From the NCBI GenBank assembly GCA_031841125.1, contig CM063114.1, positions 36,105,574 to 36,169,573 on the forward strand: 64,000 nt of DNA, read 5' to 3'. Made by a program: the position numbers and the translations under genes. Positions 1 through 12,100 of this stretch are shown here, piece after piece. The stretch comes from Acanthococcus lagerstroemiae. Taxonomy: Eukaryota; Arthropoda; Insecta; Hemiptera; Eriococcidae. Position 1 is the stretch's first letter, and the number at the start of each line of letters is the position of its first letter. Below the pieces are notes generated by a model that was given only the letters and a program-made list of their open reading frames with translations, did no database searches and was not told where the DNA came from.

Positions 1-175
1 GATATAGAAATTAATTCAGCGACCTTGAAAACCCTGTATTTCATACCTGTATTGTATTTTATGACATTCTACACCTTTACACTACCCCCTGGTACCACAA
101 TTTTCAACTTTGAGGCAAACTGGTAATAAAATTCTATTCGGGGTTCTCGAATACCCCACTACTGATATCCCGATG
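1..175 (+). repeat. Monomer of the ~120-127-bp satellite family A
   Basis: The stretch reads AATTCAGCGACCTTGAAAAC, then CTGTATTTCATACC, then CCCCTGGTACCACAATTTT. This matches the order of blocks in the tandem array at 43.2-43.9 kb (ATTCAG, GACCTTGAAAACC, CTATTTGATNNCC, CCAGGTRCCACA, TTTTGAAG). Diverged, plus orientation. Confidence 0.6.
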
Positions 176-1015
176 GAATTTTTTTACACTTCATGAGCTC
201 GAGAACTTCCCTCAAAATACTGCAAGTAGAAGCCATTGAAATACACAGAGACCCAATTCCACATGTTTGGTGTCTTAGAGGGGGGAGGGGGCAAAAATTC
301 GGGTGGAAAGCTACGGAAGTAGAGAATTTAGTGCATTCAAAATTTGAACTCCCTTCTTCTCAGAGACCCATGAAGTGAGACAAAAATATCAAAAAACTGA
401 TTTTTGATTTTCTCTCTGTAAAACCTGTGATAAACTCTGTGCTGCCCGGAAAAGTCGTTTTGAACCTGTACTCCCGATCATTCGTCTAATGCAGGTACGA
501 AAAAAGTAGTAGAAACCATTTTTATGAAGAATCTGATGTTGAACAAGTTTTGGTTGAAACATTTTTCGCAAGCCCCATAATACTAGAAATTTTTGCGGGG
601 GGGGGCATAGAAAAAGATTAAATTTTCCTAAAACATTAGCTGAAGGAGGTAAGACTTCTATTATGCTAGTTAGGACACCAACTTCGACAAGTTTCAGTAA
701 ACTCTGTTTGCTATCACTTTTTTCCTCAGAACTCCTGCTTTAGATTTATTTCCTTCGACTACGGAGGATAGATGAAATTCCGTCCTTTGTTTAAACAATT
801 CGAGTCTAAAATGTTGCCAAAATTCGGACTTCGCAAGCAGAATAGAATAAATTAAAAAAAGGTCTCGCGCCTAAAACTTTGCCCAAATTTTTAACTGACA
901 ATGTTGATTGACTAGCAAAAACAAAAAGGTTACGCGTCTAAAACTATAAAATCTTGAGGATATTCATTGACAAACTCAAAATTTTAATTTTTCTCCTTGG
1001 TTGGGGACGAGAACG
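176..1015. other. Non-coding, with one dispersed-repeat copy
   Basis: No coding exon recognised. About 636-760 resembles 38345-38500; both contain TAGTTAGGACACCA followed by a TTTCAGTAAACTC- or TTTTAGTAAACTC-like block, so this is one copy of a dispersed repeat. A G-run of about 12 lies near 596-606. The 400-590 stretch weakly resembles part of the family B repeat described below. Confidence 0.5.
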
Positions 1016-2110
1016 TAACGTACCATTGGGCTCATGTTTATTGATTATAACAAGGCATTTGATTCGGTTTATCATTGGGCGGTGTGGGATGCGTTGTCTA
1101 AGCAGGGGGTGAACAACGATATTATAAGAGTACTCAGAAGATGGTACGGGAAAACAAAAGCGTACGTAAGATTGGACAGGGTTGGGGAAGTTTTTAATAT
1201 CGAGAAAGGAGAAAGGGGTAAAACAGGGGATCCACTCTCCCCAAACCTGTTCAATGCAGTCCTGGAGGAGGTCTTCAAAAAACTGAAATGGGAGGGAAAA
1301 GGGGTGAAGATAAATGGTCAATGGTTGAATAATCTACGCTTCGCCGACGATATAATATTAATGTGCAACAATCTGGAAGAGCTGAAAAATATGACAGAGG
1401 AGCTCAGTATTGAAAGCGAGAGAGTGGGGTCAACAGTGAACTTCTCCAAGATTAAAGTAATGACTAATCTAGGATGCGATGAATTTCAGGTAAGAGGGGA
1501 AGATATAGAAATTGTATCATCGCTTTTGAAGACAGAGGAAAAGTGGAGCTAGGGGTGAGGACTACTAAAGCGTGGAAAAACTTTTGGGCTCACAGGACAT
1601 TTCTCAAAGGTAACCTACCACTAAAAACGAAAATCAAAATATTGATACCCACTCTCACTTACGGAGCCCAATCCTATCATTGACTAGAGGGCAATACGAA
1701 AAATTAAGGATAACGTACTTTAGAATGTTGCGTAGCGTAATGAAGGTTAGAATGAAGGGCAGGATTAAGCTAGAAGTAATAATAAAAGCCACTGAAGCCA
1801 AGGATATAGGCTGGAGGGTCAAAAAATTGAAACTGTACTTTGCAGGACATATGGTGAGGGGAGAAGAAAAATGGAGTAGATTAGCAGAAGAATGGTCGCC
1901 TAGAGAATGGAAAAGGAAAAGGGGTAGGCCACCCACAAGATGGAGAGACGAAATTGTAAAATCTTTTGGAAATTCTATGGGGAAGATTAGGAAAGGATTG
2001 GGGGTGGTGGAGAAGGACGATAAGAGCGCATGCCCGTCCATGGGCGCGTTCGGTGGCGTGAGCACCCCTCACACATCCGAACAAAAAGCTGTAAATAAAT
2101 AAAATAAAAA
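1016..2110 (+). mobile_element. RTE-type LINE, 5'-truncated, RT C-terminal half and 3' tail
   Basis: From 1034 the frame reads FIDYNKAFDSVYHWA (RT motif A), GDPLSPNLFNAVLEE (motif B) and RFADDIILM (motif C with the catalytic DD), as in RTE/BovB-like non-LTR elements. The frame breaks near 1500-1550 and resumes one frame over with TTKAWKNFWAHR and PTLTYGAQS. After a stop it goes on with LTRGQYEKLRITYFRMLRSV, GHMVRGEEKW and KRGRPPTRWRDEI to VSTPHTSEQ. An A/T-rich tail (TAAATAAATAAAATAAAAAA) closes the element near 2110. The usual RQGDPLSP reads KTGDPLSP, and frameshift plus stop mean it is dead. The 5' half, with endonuclease and RT N-terminus, is absent. Confidence 0.88.
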
Positions 2111-2365
2111 ATTGTTTGGGGACCTATCTCCGAAACTCTCCCTCCTTGCTAATGCATGGAAAAACAACCTGAGGTAGACTCAAGGACATACCAAAGTGAC
2201 TTTCTTTCAGGGGAGGGGGAGAGACTTAATTTCCCGAAAACCCCTGCCCTTTCCTAGAAAATTGCTGCTAAATTCCAATTTTTTTCATTGAAACTAGAAT
2301 TAAGAAGGGTCATAGAAGGTTCTACAGATAAGAAATTTGTTCTCGACAAGAATCTGGGAACCCAT

Positions 2366-2500
2366 AAAATGATACCAGTGCCCCAGCTTCATGAGCGGGG
2401 TCGGGATGCACCCCAGCTCTGGCGCCACAGGCCTCATATCATTTTAAATGATCACGTGCTTAAGAGATTTCAAAGACATAAAATTTTCGTACTTCTTTTT
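2366..2500 (+). repeat. Dispersed repeat, copy 1 (pairs with 7190-7320)
   Basis: AAAATGATACCAGTGCCCC, CAGCTTCATGAGCGGG, GATGCACCC and GCCACAGGCCTC recur in the same order and spacing at 7190-7320, with about 80% identity by eye. Both copies have the same strand and lie about 4.8 kb apart, on either side of FAR exons 4 and 5. Confidence 0.75.
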
Positions 2501-2589
2501 TTTTGGCTTGTAAAACTAAATTGAAAACGTCTTTCTCCCCCTCCCTCTAGATACGTATAGATCGCCACCACTCGTTAGAGGGAGAGGAA

Positions 2590-4115
2590 AATTCACGTAG
2601 GTGAATAATTTGCATCCTTTCTATTCGCACAAGTAGCTAAGATTGAAAAGAAATGTCAAAAATTTTACACTTTGTCCGTAAGGCTCGTATTAACGTATGG
2701 CAAAATAAAGGTTTACTTTCGACCCCCTTTACCCTCTTTCTCTCTTTCCTTCGTTGTAGGGTGGTTATGAAAAATTGTAAGGAACCATTTTTGTAGAAAA
2801 TCAGGTTCAGAGTAAATTTCCTTTTTGAACCTTATTTTGACAAGAACGATAGCGAGCATTATGTTATGGTCAAAAAACCAGATTTTGAGAGCGTATCTCT
2901 CTCCGGTGGTACCAGAAACTCGAGTGTGAGGATCTGATGTGGGTGAGTGGGTAGATCACCTTCCTTAGGGGTTAAGGTTTGTCATCCCTATGTTTGTATG
3001 AACCTGTGAGCGCCAGAAGTGTTGTGTGTAACGGTTGTGAATAGGAGAAGCGCTGGTGATCGTAGGAGGGGGGGGGGGGTAACTCTCTCCTCACGAAAAA
3101 ATCCCGACTTCCCTATAAACTTGCTAATGAACACACTTTTTTCATTAAATTAAGCGGGATCTGAGAAGATTACTCAAATAAAATACTTTTTTAAAAAGAA
3201 CTAAGGAGCCTCTTACAGGATTTCGGGGGCATAAAACCATTTTGTTTGCTTTATTTTTTTCTCTGCTTGTCAATCCAAATTTAGAACCCACCCCCCACTC
3301 ACCCCTCGAGGAAAATACAGATTGTAGCCATTGCTTAGAGGTAGGGGAAAAAAACGTGAATGAGTAATTTGCATCCTTTCTATCCGCGCAAGTCGCTGAG
3401 ATTGAAAGAATGTTGAAGATTCCACGCGTCTACGTTAATGTATGGTAATGTACAGGCTTAATTTTCAAGCACTCAACTCCCACCCCCTTCCAAAGAAAGT
3501 ACAGATTGCCAAAACTGGTTCGAAGTAAGGGAAAATTCACGTGGATGAGTAATTTGTATAGTGATGGTAACTTAAATTTTCTTCGTGTGTTGCCCGACTT
3601 CATTAAGCGGGGGGGGGGGAGATTCATAAATTATTCTGGCCAATTTATGCGAGAGAAAAAACAGAATTTCTTGGACAATGTGAATTTAATTTCAAAAATT
3701 TCAACCAACCCAAATTCAAAACACAATATTCAAATAAACTTGGGTTTTTGAGGTCTTTTTCGAAATTTTTTCGTGTGTTGCCCGTGCCTCAGGGCAGTAC
3801 TGAAGTTGCCTCCTTTCTATTCCCACAAATCGCTGTAACTGAGACAAGGTCGGAAATTCTATACTTTATCCCACAAAGCATGTATTTGTACAGTAATGAA
3901 GAGGTTTATTTTCACCCCCTCACCCCCTCCCCTCCTGAGTTTTGAGGCAGCTATGAAAAAACTGTAAAAAGACCACTTGCATAGAAAATCGCGTTCAGAG
4001 TAAATTTTGTTTAAACTTTTTTGATATAATCGATGGGATGCGAGTTATGACCCACAAACCAGATTTTAGAGGCTTCTCTCTGTGGTGCCGGAAGATCAGG
4101 TAGGACGGGCGGGGA
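2590..4115 (+). repeat. Dispersed repeat family B, three copies in tandem order
   Basis: A unit of up to about 350 bp recurs at about 2590-2940, 3355-3500 (partial) and 3795-4115. Shared blocks are TTTGCATCCTTTCTAT, a TCGCTGAGATTGAAAG-like block, a GTTAATGTATGG-like block and GTTCAGAGTAAATTT. Then come a CAAAAACCAGATTTT-like block and TCTCTCTGTGGTGCCGG. G/C homopolymers near 3067 and 3607 interrupt it. More copies occur at about 17285-17480 and 34765-34865. No ORF; origin unknown. Confidence 0.6.
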
Positions 4116-4165
4116 CTTTTTTCCTCTTCATTAGGGCGATAATCTGAACTCTTGCCCGGCTGTAC

Positions 4166-4171
4166 TTTATT
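4166..4171 (-). promoter_or_regulatory. Candidate polyadenylation signal AATAAA behind FAR exon 5
   Basis: On the minus strand an exact AATAAA lies 9 bases after the in-frame TAA that follows exon 5. In an AT-rich genome such a hexamer can occur by chance. Its position directly behind the exon would allow a short transcript ending in this intron, encoding a FAR without its C-terminal domain. This is an inference; no cleavage site can be read from the sequence. Confidence 0.3.
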
Positions 4172-4184
4172 ACATAATAATTAC

Positions 4185-4398
4185 ATTTTCGGAGAGTTCT
4201 TGAATTTTTCAGCCGTGTTTTTGGCCGCACAAATGAGGCCGTTCACGACGAGATCTACTGGCACCATGTCAGCGCTATTGCTGTCCAAATTTCCTTCATA
4301 CACGTGCAAAATTCCGGTACCGACACCGACGATAACGCCAATGGGGCCGTACACGTTGTCGATCCAGCCCCTGACTGGTTCTCGATAAGTTGAAATTA
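4185..4398 (-). CDS. FAR exon 5: end of the reductase domain
   Basis: This exon encodes residues 289-359 and two bases of codon 360. It includes the FAR-typical GWIDNVYGPIG (residues 299-309) and the later stretch DMVPVDLVVNGLICAA. This is the end of the NAD-binding domain, just before the FAR_C part that normally opens with an IPVYNY-like motif. The acceptor is TTTTTCAG|TAA at 4399/4398. The likely donor is AAAAT|GTAATT at 4185/4184, weaker than the others. If it is not used, translation ends after one more Met at a TAA (4181-4183). No FAR_C exon was recognised on the minus strand between 1 and 4180, so the remainder is presumed to lie outside the window. Confidence 0.88.
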
Positions 4399-4481
4399 CT
4401 GAAAAACAATATAAGGGTCAAAATGTTGCGTGAATAATCCGAGGTAAAATCAAATATTCAGAATCGTGTGTATATACTTAC
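4399..4481 (-). other. FAR intron 4 (83 bp)
   Basis: Short intron with GTAAGT donor and TTTTTCAG acceptor. It contrasts sharply with the 37-, 4- and 14-kb introns in the same gene. Confidence 0.85.
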
Positions 4482-4591
4482 TAACAGAGGGACGGAATAC
4501 TCCGATGGGCAACCCTTGACTCTCCTTCTCTATCATACATTCGGCTAATGCTTTCGTGAATGTGTAAGTATTGGGCCAATCCCCGATTATC
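4482..4591 (-). CDS. FAR exon 4: catalytic Tyr-Lys (YxxxK) segment
   Basis: This exon encodes the last base of codon 252, residues 253-288 and one base of codon 289. The sequence [17 protein letters not shown] carries the SDR catalytic pair Y261 and K265, and [10 protein letters not shown] follows, as in all fatty acyl-CoA reductases. The acceptor is TGTTTTCAG|G at 4592/4591 and the donor is GTTA|GTAAGT at 4482/4481. The 110-base length fits the phase change from 2 to 1. The AA+G join restores a Lys codon ahead of IIGDWPN. The motif is intact, which argues for a functional enzyme rather than a pseudogene. The next intron is only 83 bp. Confidence 0.92.
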
Positions 4592-7189
4592 CTGAAAACA
4601 CAAATCCAGGGTTAGGCAATCTCCGGTAACATTGGAATTCTACTCTTGAACCTGCGTACAGGTTAATCGATGTAACTACATCGAAATACTTGTTTCAGCC
4701 AATTCAACACATTGTCGCCACATGCGAACATACGGATTACTATCGAAATAACTGGAGGTTGTTTAACGTGTTTCATCGAGTAGCACTCATTCATAATAGG
4801 CTATGCTGGTTGTAGTCTGTGTACCGTGAACCATTTCCAGGCTGGGGAAATCCTACCTGTAGAACTCATTCTATGCCCAAACATTTGTAACTCGTGGCTA
4901 TAGACCCGAATGCACGCGAATATGTAATGGAAATTCGATGTTGAGCACGCGGAAAACGGATATGTTTTGTAAAGTTCACGATTTTCTCAAACGAAACGAA
5001 ATTATAGACTTCAAAGTTCATAAAATGTTGACGCTATTGTACACGGTGTCATTAAGGCGGGCGAGGACGTTAAACCGGAAGAAGAACGTACGCCGATTCA
5101 AAAAGAAAAGAAAACGAAAAAACTGCTGATATTTATGTAAACGTGTCATCATTCAGTCCTTTTTCTTTCTGGAACTTGACGATTTCCAAACAGCCAAGGC
5201 ATTGCATTGTGTTGGTCATGGGGCGGTCTCAAGGGGCACAGATGGCTCCTCACGGAAGCTAGTTATTCGATTTTCACTCGATTGCCGGTTTTCACGCGGT
5301 TCTATTTTCATTATTAGCAGAGGCGCCAGAAGAGATTCACGGATGGGGAGGGGGCACAGCTCAAACTTCTGATGACTGATTTTTCTTTTTCTATTCTGTT
5401 GGAAATCTAATTCTAGTTAGGGTGTGTGGGGAAGAGGGGTGAGAGTTAGAAATTGAGTGGAACCATCGAAACCTCGAAGCAGTCGAGGATAACCTTATTT
5501 TGCAATGATACGCCGCACTTTTCTAATGTAAGCAGCTGAGAGAGGAACCCAGTGAGGTCTTGGAAACAGGGGCTGGAGGCCCACCAACTTTTCTTAAAAG
5601 ATATCGAAATTATTTCAAGTTGGTAGAAAAGTGAACTAAAGAACGATACTTGACGCCGATATTGAATAAACTACATAAATATAGTTGCAGTAAATCACTG
5701 ATAACAAGCCCATGGCATGGTAAAAAACACCTGAAATATTGCCAGCAGACTGTAAGTCCGCAGAGATTTGAGAATTTTATGTTAATCTCATCCTCAAAGA
5801 CATGTTTAAAGAGCCTTCAATAGGGAAGATTCTGAAGCACTCAACTGACAGTAGGGTTCCATTGATTCAAGGGTTGTCAAGCAATACAATGATTTCTGAA
5901 GCAATTTGAGAAAAGTAAACAGTAGAGGGGAAGGCTTGGAGGGCTCATATCATCTGCGATGAAATCGAACACGCTATCTGTTGTCGTCCTGGCAGTCAAA
6001 AAGAAAATACCACGAGGCGAAATAGAATAAAGTAGCGCGGTCGATGTTGCCCAGCGACGAACGCAGAGTGAAACAAAAAGGACCTTATACTAGAGCACCT
6101 AGAGGCCCGTTACCAGACTGAATCTTCAAGGGGGCAAACTGTAGACCAGAGAGGGCAGGATTTTTTCATACATTTTAAATACTTCTAATTGTGATTATTC
6201 CCCCCCCCCCCACCCACACACACAAAAAACCTCATTTCGAATACTAGCAGTATTGCTAATTAAAAATGAGAAAACTGCAAAAAATTTTCTACGTACCTAT
6301 ATATTACTTCAACTTTTTTGCATGAGTGATTTTTTTTTGAGATCTTTATTTGAAATTACACAGTTTTGCACGAAAAATACTCAAAGATGAAAATATAATT
6401 TCTATATGTATTTTGATGTTTTCAATACGAATTCACCCTTGAAAAATCTCCTACACAACGAGAAACTTCTACAACGTGAAGAAAAATGTCGAAAACAGAA
6501 ATTCTTCGTATTTTTAGCTTAATCTATGTTTATGACTTTTAAATGAGTTTGATAATTTTTTTTTTTAGTGTTAGGGTACTCCACTAATGATGGCATAGCA
6601 GCCGAAAGTGCTTTGGACTACAGAAGGAAGAAATTGTGAATTGCATTTATGATAAATAGTACATTAGTGTGATCCTTAGTTCTCTCAGCGGGAAAAACAT
6701 TTTAATTTTTTTTTTTTTTTGTTGACGTACCTCCTAGTTAGGTTTAGGAATAATAATAAAAAATAAGTTCTGCCAAGTTTTAACAAAATCAGTGAAGAGT
6801 AACCTGTGCCCCGAGGGAGCCGACATATATTTTCGAAATTTGAGCTTCAGTCAATGGGTAAGCCTCCCTGTATAAGCTTAAAAATGATGTGCTTTCTCAA
6901 ATTATGGATTTTCAGGATTTCTGAATCCATTCTTGAGTCCTTTTCCATTTTACCCTCCTTCCTTTCTTTCTGTTGCCCTACGAGCTCGACACGGGCTGAT
7001 CTTCAAATATTCCAATTTGTACGTTCTTTGTATCCAGTTAAAGATTTTTTGGTGGAAATTTGAATAATTGAATACTAGCTCCAGTTAAGCCCAAATGATA
7101 GAACTCCAAAAATAACTATTTTTAAAATAAAAATCAAGAGACCTACCTCTCCTTATAGCTTCCATTATGTAAACGGGGGAGAGGGGCTA
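4592..7189. other. FAR intron 3, left part: nothing recognised
   Basis: AT-rich sequence without a recognisable exon, RNA gene or TE protein. It has poly-C and poly-T runs near 6200-6211 and 6705-6720. Open frames here, such as a lysine-rich 63-codon one near 4938, have no family signature and are taken as chance. Confidence 0.5.
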
Positions 7190-7320
7190 AAATGGTACTA
7201 GTGCCCCCAGCTTCATGAGCGGGTGAGGGATGCACCCTAGCTCTGGTGCCACAGGCCTCTCATCCTTCCATAGGATTATGTGCTTGAGAGATTTCAGAAA
7301 CATAAAATACTTTTTTTGCA
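7190..7320 (+). repeat. Dispersed repeat, copy 2 (pairs with 2366-2500)
   Basis: Carries the same CAGCTTCATGAGCGGG, GATGCACCC and GCCACAGGCCTCT blocks as 2366-2500. It ends in a C-run at about 7320. Confidence 0.75.
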
Positions 7321-8814
7321 CCCCCCCCCCTCCAAACTTGGCAGATTATTTTCTTAGGATTTGGAACTGATTTAATTAAAAATTAAAACCCGTTGAAAAA
7401 TAGGGATCACCCTGCAAGGTGGGGACAAAGTTGAAAAAAAAAAGAAAGATGCAACATATGCATCACTAGGGTTTTTGGGGTGGCAGCATCGAGGGCGTAG
7501 ATAAGGAGTCTAAAACTTCTTTCTTTGTCCTGCCTGATTTTTTACACCCTCTCTCATGATTTGCCCCACATAATTCCTGAAAAAGCCCTATTTTTTGTAA
7601 GGGGGGGGGGAACCTTTAAGACTTTGTCCTTGGACAGCATTGAGATCAGCTCTGCTGAAACTTGGAAATTGTCGTCGCAGTTGTGGGATTAACGATCAAA
7701 AATGTCATTTTAATCAACATTGATAGGAAATCCTTCTTTCCTACGTTACAGACTAGCTAAACATGCTCAAGAAGTAAAAACTACGTACATGAAAGAAGAT
7801 AGCAAATCTGTAGAAAGAAAAAAAAAAGCTGTCTAAAACAAAAAGATTTGATCAAGGAGGACCAAATCTGACTGAAATCAGAACAGCTTAAACCAAACGC
7901 CACCAGACCAGAGAAAATTCTATGAAAGTGAATCTTGAGACGTTTTCAATAAAATTTTCCAGAGCAGTCGGACAGTTTCCCTTCTTTCTTTCCTTGTTCC
8001 TCTTTTTCTATTTTGTCCCCCGTTTTCACCCTATTTTTCGCTGTGTGTAGGCCGCTGGGGCATCATTCTCTTCTCCCACTTCGCATAAATTCAGCTTTTG
8101 ATCGCGTTGTGTATCCCGCAAAACCATTTTGTAATAAACTGTTCGAGCTTCATTTGAACATCGTAACGTGTAGGACTGACCTAACGATCTTGACGTAAGC
8201 AAACTGGCATTCATCTTGCCGACTTATACGAAAAAGTAGAAATTCAAGTAACTCTAGACGATTTGTAGTGGGATAGCCTATTTCTAGTCTTGGTTTTTCC
8301 CAACCAAACACTGCTCTAAATTTCAATTCATGACGTCAAAGATCAAAATTCCAAAGTTCACAAAGTAGGTTTTACTCGTAGATCAAATAGGTAGATCGTT
8401 GCGAGCGAGTACATATCTGAATAACATAGATTAGAAATAAAAACCACACGTCCGATTATACTGCTCGTTCGAATCAAAATTATCTTCTCTTGTCGGAGCC
8501 AATGACCTGCAAATGCACGAAATCGAGCATCACGGAAAACCCCTTTACCCTCTCAAAATCGAAATCAGTGACATTGAAAACCTATATGAAGTTGAACCGC
8601 TTCCAATAAATCCGATTTTAATTTCCTTTCAGATTATCATTTCTGGTTTTTTATGTACTTTTTTTATTTTGTAATTTTTCTTTTTAAACAGAAATACGGA
8701 CTGCTAACTGTCTAGTATTTACATATACCTACTCGGATTCTATTTACGTCGCATCGTTGATACAACTCATACGCTAATAACCGGAATAATCGCTGTATCG
8801 ATAGTCAAAATAAT
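7321..8814. other. Intron sequence, nothing recognised
   Basis: Homopolymer G run near 7599-7609. No exon, TE protein or RNA gene that I can support. Confidence 0.45.
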
Positions 8815-9120
8815 TAGTACATTAATAATTCAAATAATGGATATCAAAATAATTATTAATATATTACTAACCAAATTAACCAGTACATCATATCATATTG
8901 GTAATCAAAATAATCGATATATTGCTAATCAAAATAACCAATATAGTGATAATCGTATTAATCAAAATAATCGATATATTGCTAATCAAAATAACCAATA
9001 TAGTGATAATCGTATTAATTAATCTATAATACTTAATACAAATAATCAGTATGATATGAATGTATCAGTAATCGAAATAATTGATACACTGACCATTAAA
9101 ACCAACAATGAATTGATAAA
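8815..9120 (+). repeat. AT-rich tandem repeat containing an exact 57-bp duplication
   Basis: A degenerate AATCAAAATAAT-type repeat. Within it, 8902-8958 is repeated base for base at 8959-9015 (57-bp unit). Each unit contains AATCGATATATTGCTAATC and AATATAGTGATAATCG. Exact identity points to a recent duplication or an assembly effect. Confidence 0.85.
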
Positions 9121-12100
9121 ATTAGAATAATATACGTATACATTAATAATATCTGACTTCCAAAACGCGTTTAGTCCTAAATTACCGAAATTAAAACTTT
9201 AGCGCTATCTGGCGGAGAAGAAGAAAATACACAATCTAGCGTTCACCGCGAATTTCTGTCTTTATTAGGAAGCGAGTTATTATATGAGTTCAAAGCATTG
9301 ATACGACTATGATAGTAAATAGGACCTTAGTTGCGTTTTTTCTTTAATTTCCCAAACTTCTGTGTTTTGGATTAAGAGTATTTTGGAAGTAAGCTCTTTA
9401 ATTGATGTATTGATAATAGAAATTATTTATATTGATTATTTATATTGATTATTAATAATATTGAATAGAGTGGTTCAAAATTGCTCCCAGGGGTTAAACT
9501 TATCTCTTTTGGTATAAAAACCTGCCAGATAAATTTTCTTCGGAATCGAAAAATCCTGCGAGTCTCGTCAAAAATGTAAGTTTAACAGAGGATTTTCCAT
9601 GAGAATTGAAGCTTTCAAAACATCGAGTCTGTTTGAAAAAATTGATTTGACCTTGAAAAATCGTTCTTATCAATGCAAGGATGTAGTAAATACTGAGAAT
9701 TTTGAGGAAAAGCTAATTCAAAGGCCAATGGCCTCAGTTTAATTCAGGATAAAAGTACACTTTTTTAAACTTCGAACAGTGTAGACCATGAAAATCTAAT
9801 AAAGCCTGAAAATAATTATGGTCTACTCTGATTTGAGAAATTCTGAAACCGTTTATGAAATTTTTGAACCACCCCCATTTTGAAGGTTCTACTCAGTGGG
9901 AAGAACCTAAACTTTACAAATAATACGGTCAAGTAAATCGAAAATGAAATTTTTGAGGTCTCTCACTTTTGTTTTTAAAGTTATTTTAACTACAACCCCC
10001 TGCCGACAATGGTCCATCGGGAGCAAAGACGAGAATACTTCAAGATTATTTAATACTATTTCAAGTTCATATATCGATAATAGAGTGTGAAGTCGCTAAA
10101 TTCATTCTTGAAGTTATTTCTCATGGAGTCTCCGTGGACCATTATTAGAGTAGTGGCTTCAGAAAGAAAAAAAAATTCAGCAATAACGGAAATCCTATTA
10201 TTGGTATGCTTGATGTTATATTTTGAATAATTTTGGAAATTCACGTCCCTGCCAGCGTGTGTTATTTCCTCATTCTTTACAGTAATGAAAACTATTTTTT
10301 ATGATCCAACTAATATAATCGATATACAGTGTCTCTTTTGCAGCGACCCCTTTCCACCTAGTAAGTAGGCAATGTACCCCGACAATATGTAGATATGCTT
10401 GCATATTCTTTTAAAGGGGCTGAGTTATAGTCAAAATTTAAAACGTTTTCTATATTTGGATTTTTTTCGTCTCACGACTGGAAATAGCCAGAAAAATATG
10501 GTACAAGTAGATAATAGTAGAAACAGAAAATATTTATCAGGGGAAGGGGGAAAGAAAAGAGACAGATCAGGGGAAAGGCATATAGTAACAAACAATTACG
10601 TGAAAGACAAAATAAAACAGAAAATGACCGACTATTCTCGAAAATTCAATAAATTTTATTCACAAAAAAGGCACGAGACAAAAGGACCATTGAAATCATA
10701 ATAAAGTTGTACTGGCGGTTGGGCCATGAAACGGCTAGAGATGACGCCCCCTAGTTTCTATTAGAAAACAACGATTATTGATACCTCTGAAGTGAAAAAG
10801 CCTTGATTAAAATACTCGCAAGCCAGCTAAAATTTATTCTTATGGCGGCCTGTTGTTGATTTCTCTTTACGTGTAATGCCTCTGCTTAGAGCCCCCTACG
10901 TTTTTATCACCTTTGACCGATCCAGCCAACTCGTTTACTGGTTAACAGAAATGGCAAAATAAGTGTTATGCGTCTTTTTTTTTCTGGTTAAAAACGACAT
11001 TTAAAACACGTACAATTAAAAATACTTTGTTCAAAACACACCCACGAGCTGTCACAATTATTCATTCACATTCTTTCAATCATTTCTCGCTTCTAAAATA
11101 TTCACCTACCATCGTGCGATGGAATAGTCCATATAAATACTTCGAGTAATTCTAGGCACGTTATTAAAATATCTGTACAGCATTTTTTTAAATGCTTCCT
11201 TGAATTGCTGTGTGATGAAATACGCTTTACCCGAATTATTGGATCCTTAAATGGTTACCTATTGCACAAGTTTTGGTGCATGCAATTCCAAGGTCTGAGC
11301 TAGGCATGTATTGTATGTTAGCCTCGTATTTGGTGGTACTTGATTTCTGTCCCTATTAGCAACAACCGAATCAGTAAATTCTGGAAAAAAAAGGAGAGGG
11401 CTGCTGATCAGTTGATCACGATATAATATGCTGATGCATTTTTCTATTTTCGATTTCACATATAATTGGGTAGCTGAACTGCCAGCCGCTTCTTTGGCAG
11501 TGTACATGTGTATACATTATAACATGATTTCAAATCAGTGTTTAATAGTCGTATTATGCTAATTAACTGAACTGTATTACTTGTTTATGATACTGATACT
11601 CGACTCTGTTATTTCAACATAAAGAAATGCATTTCCACTCGAAATAATTAACTTATTATAAGAAGTGGTGAAAATAGAAGATCTCATATTAAAAATATCA
11701 GGATCTTGTAATGTTTTCATTCTTTTTCACCTTTAAATGAGGAATATGCCATATTTTTGTGATCTGAGGTCATTTTCGAAAATATAAAAATATTATGATC
11801 ATTCAGATCATAAATCTAGTGATCTTGGGGTATGATGTTTTCTGATATTTAAAATTCTTTTTTTAATTTGAAGATCGCATGCGATGCTGGTTGCCTTAAA
11901 CAAATTAATTATTTCAAACATTAAAAAAGGGGGAAAAAGAAAACAATTTCTCAAACACCAAATAAAAAAAAACATTTGCCCAAGAATTAGAAAAACAAAA
12001 CAACCTTTTCTGTTTTAAGACTTTTTTATCTTCATTTTAAACAAAGTACCTGGAGCCGATCGTTTTTCTGGGTAGCCGAAAACGAAGCATGAATGAGTGA

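Noticed and set aside
944..2084. Minus-strand open frames of 67-136 codons
   Set aside because: Antisense of the plus-strand RTE LINE at 1016-2110.
8837..9022. CRISPR-like direct repeats
   Set aside because: Adjacent identical units without unique spacers in a eukaryotic AT-rich tandem repeat.
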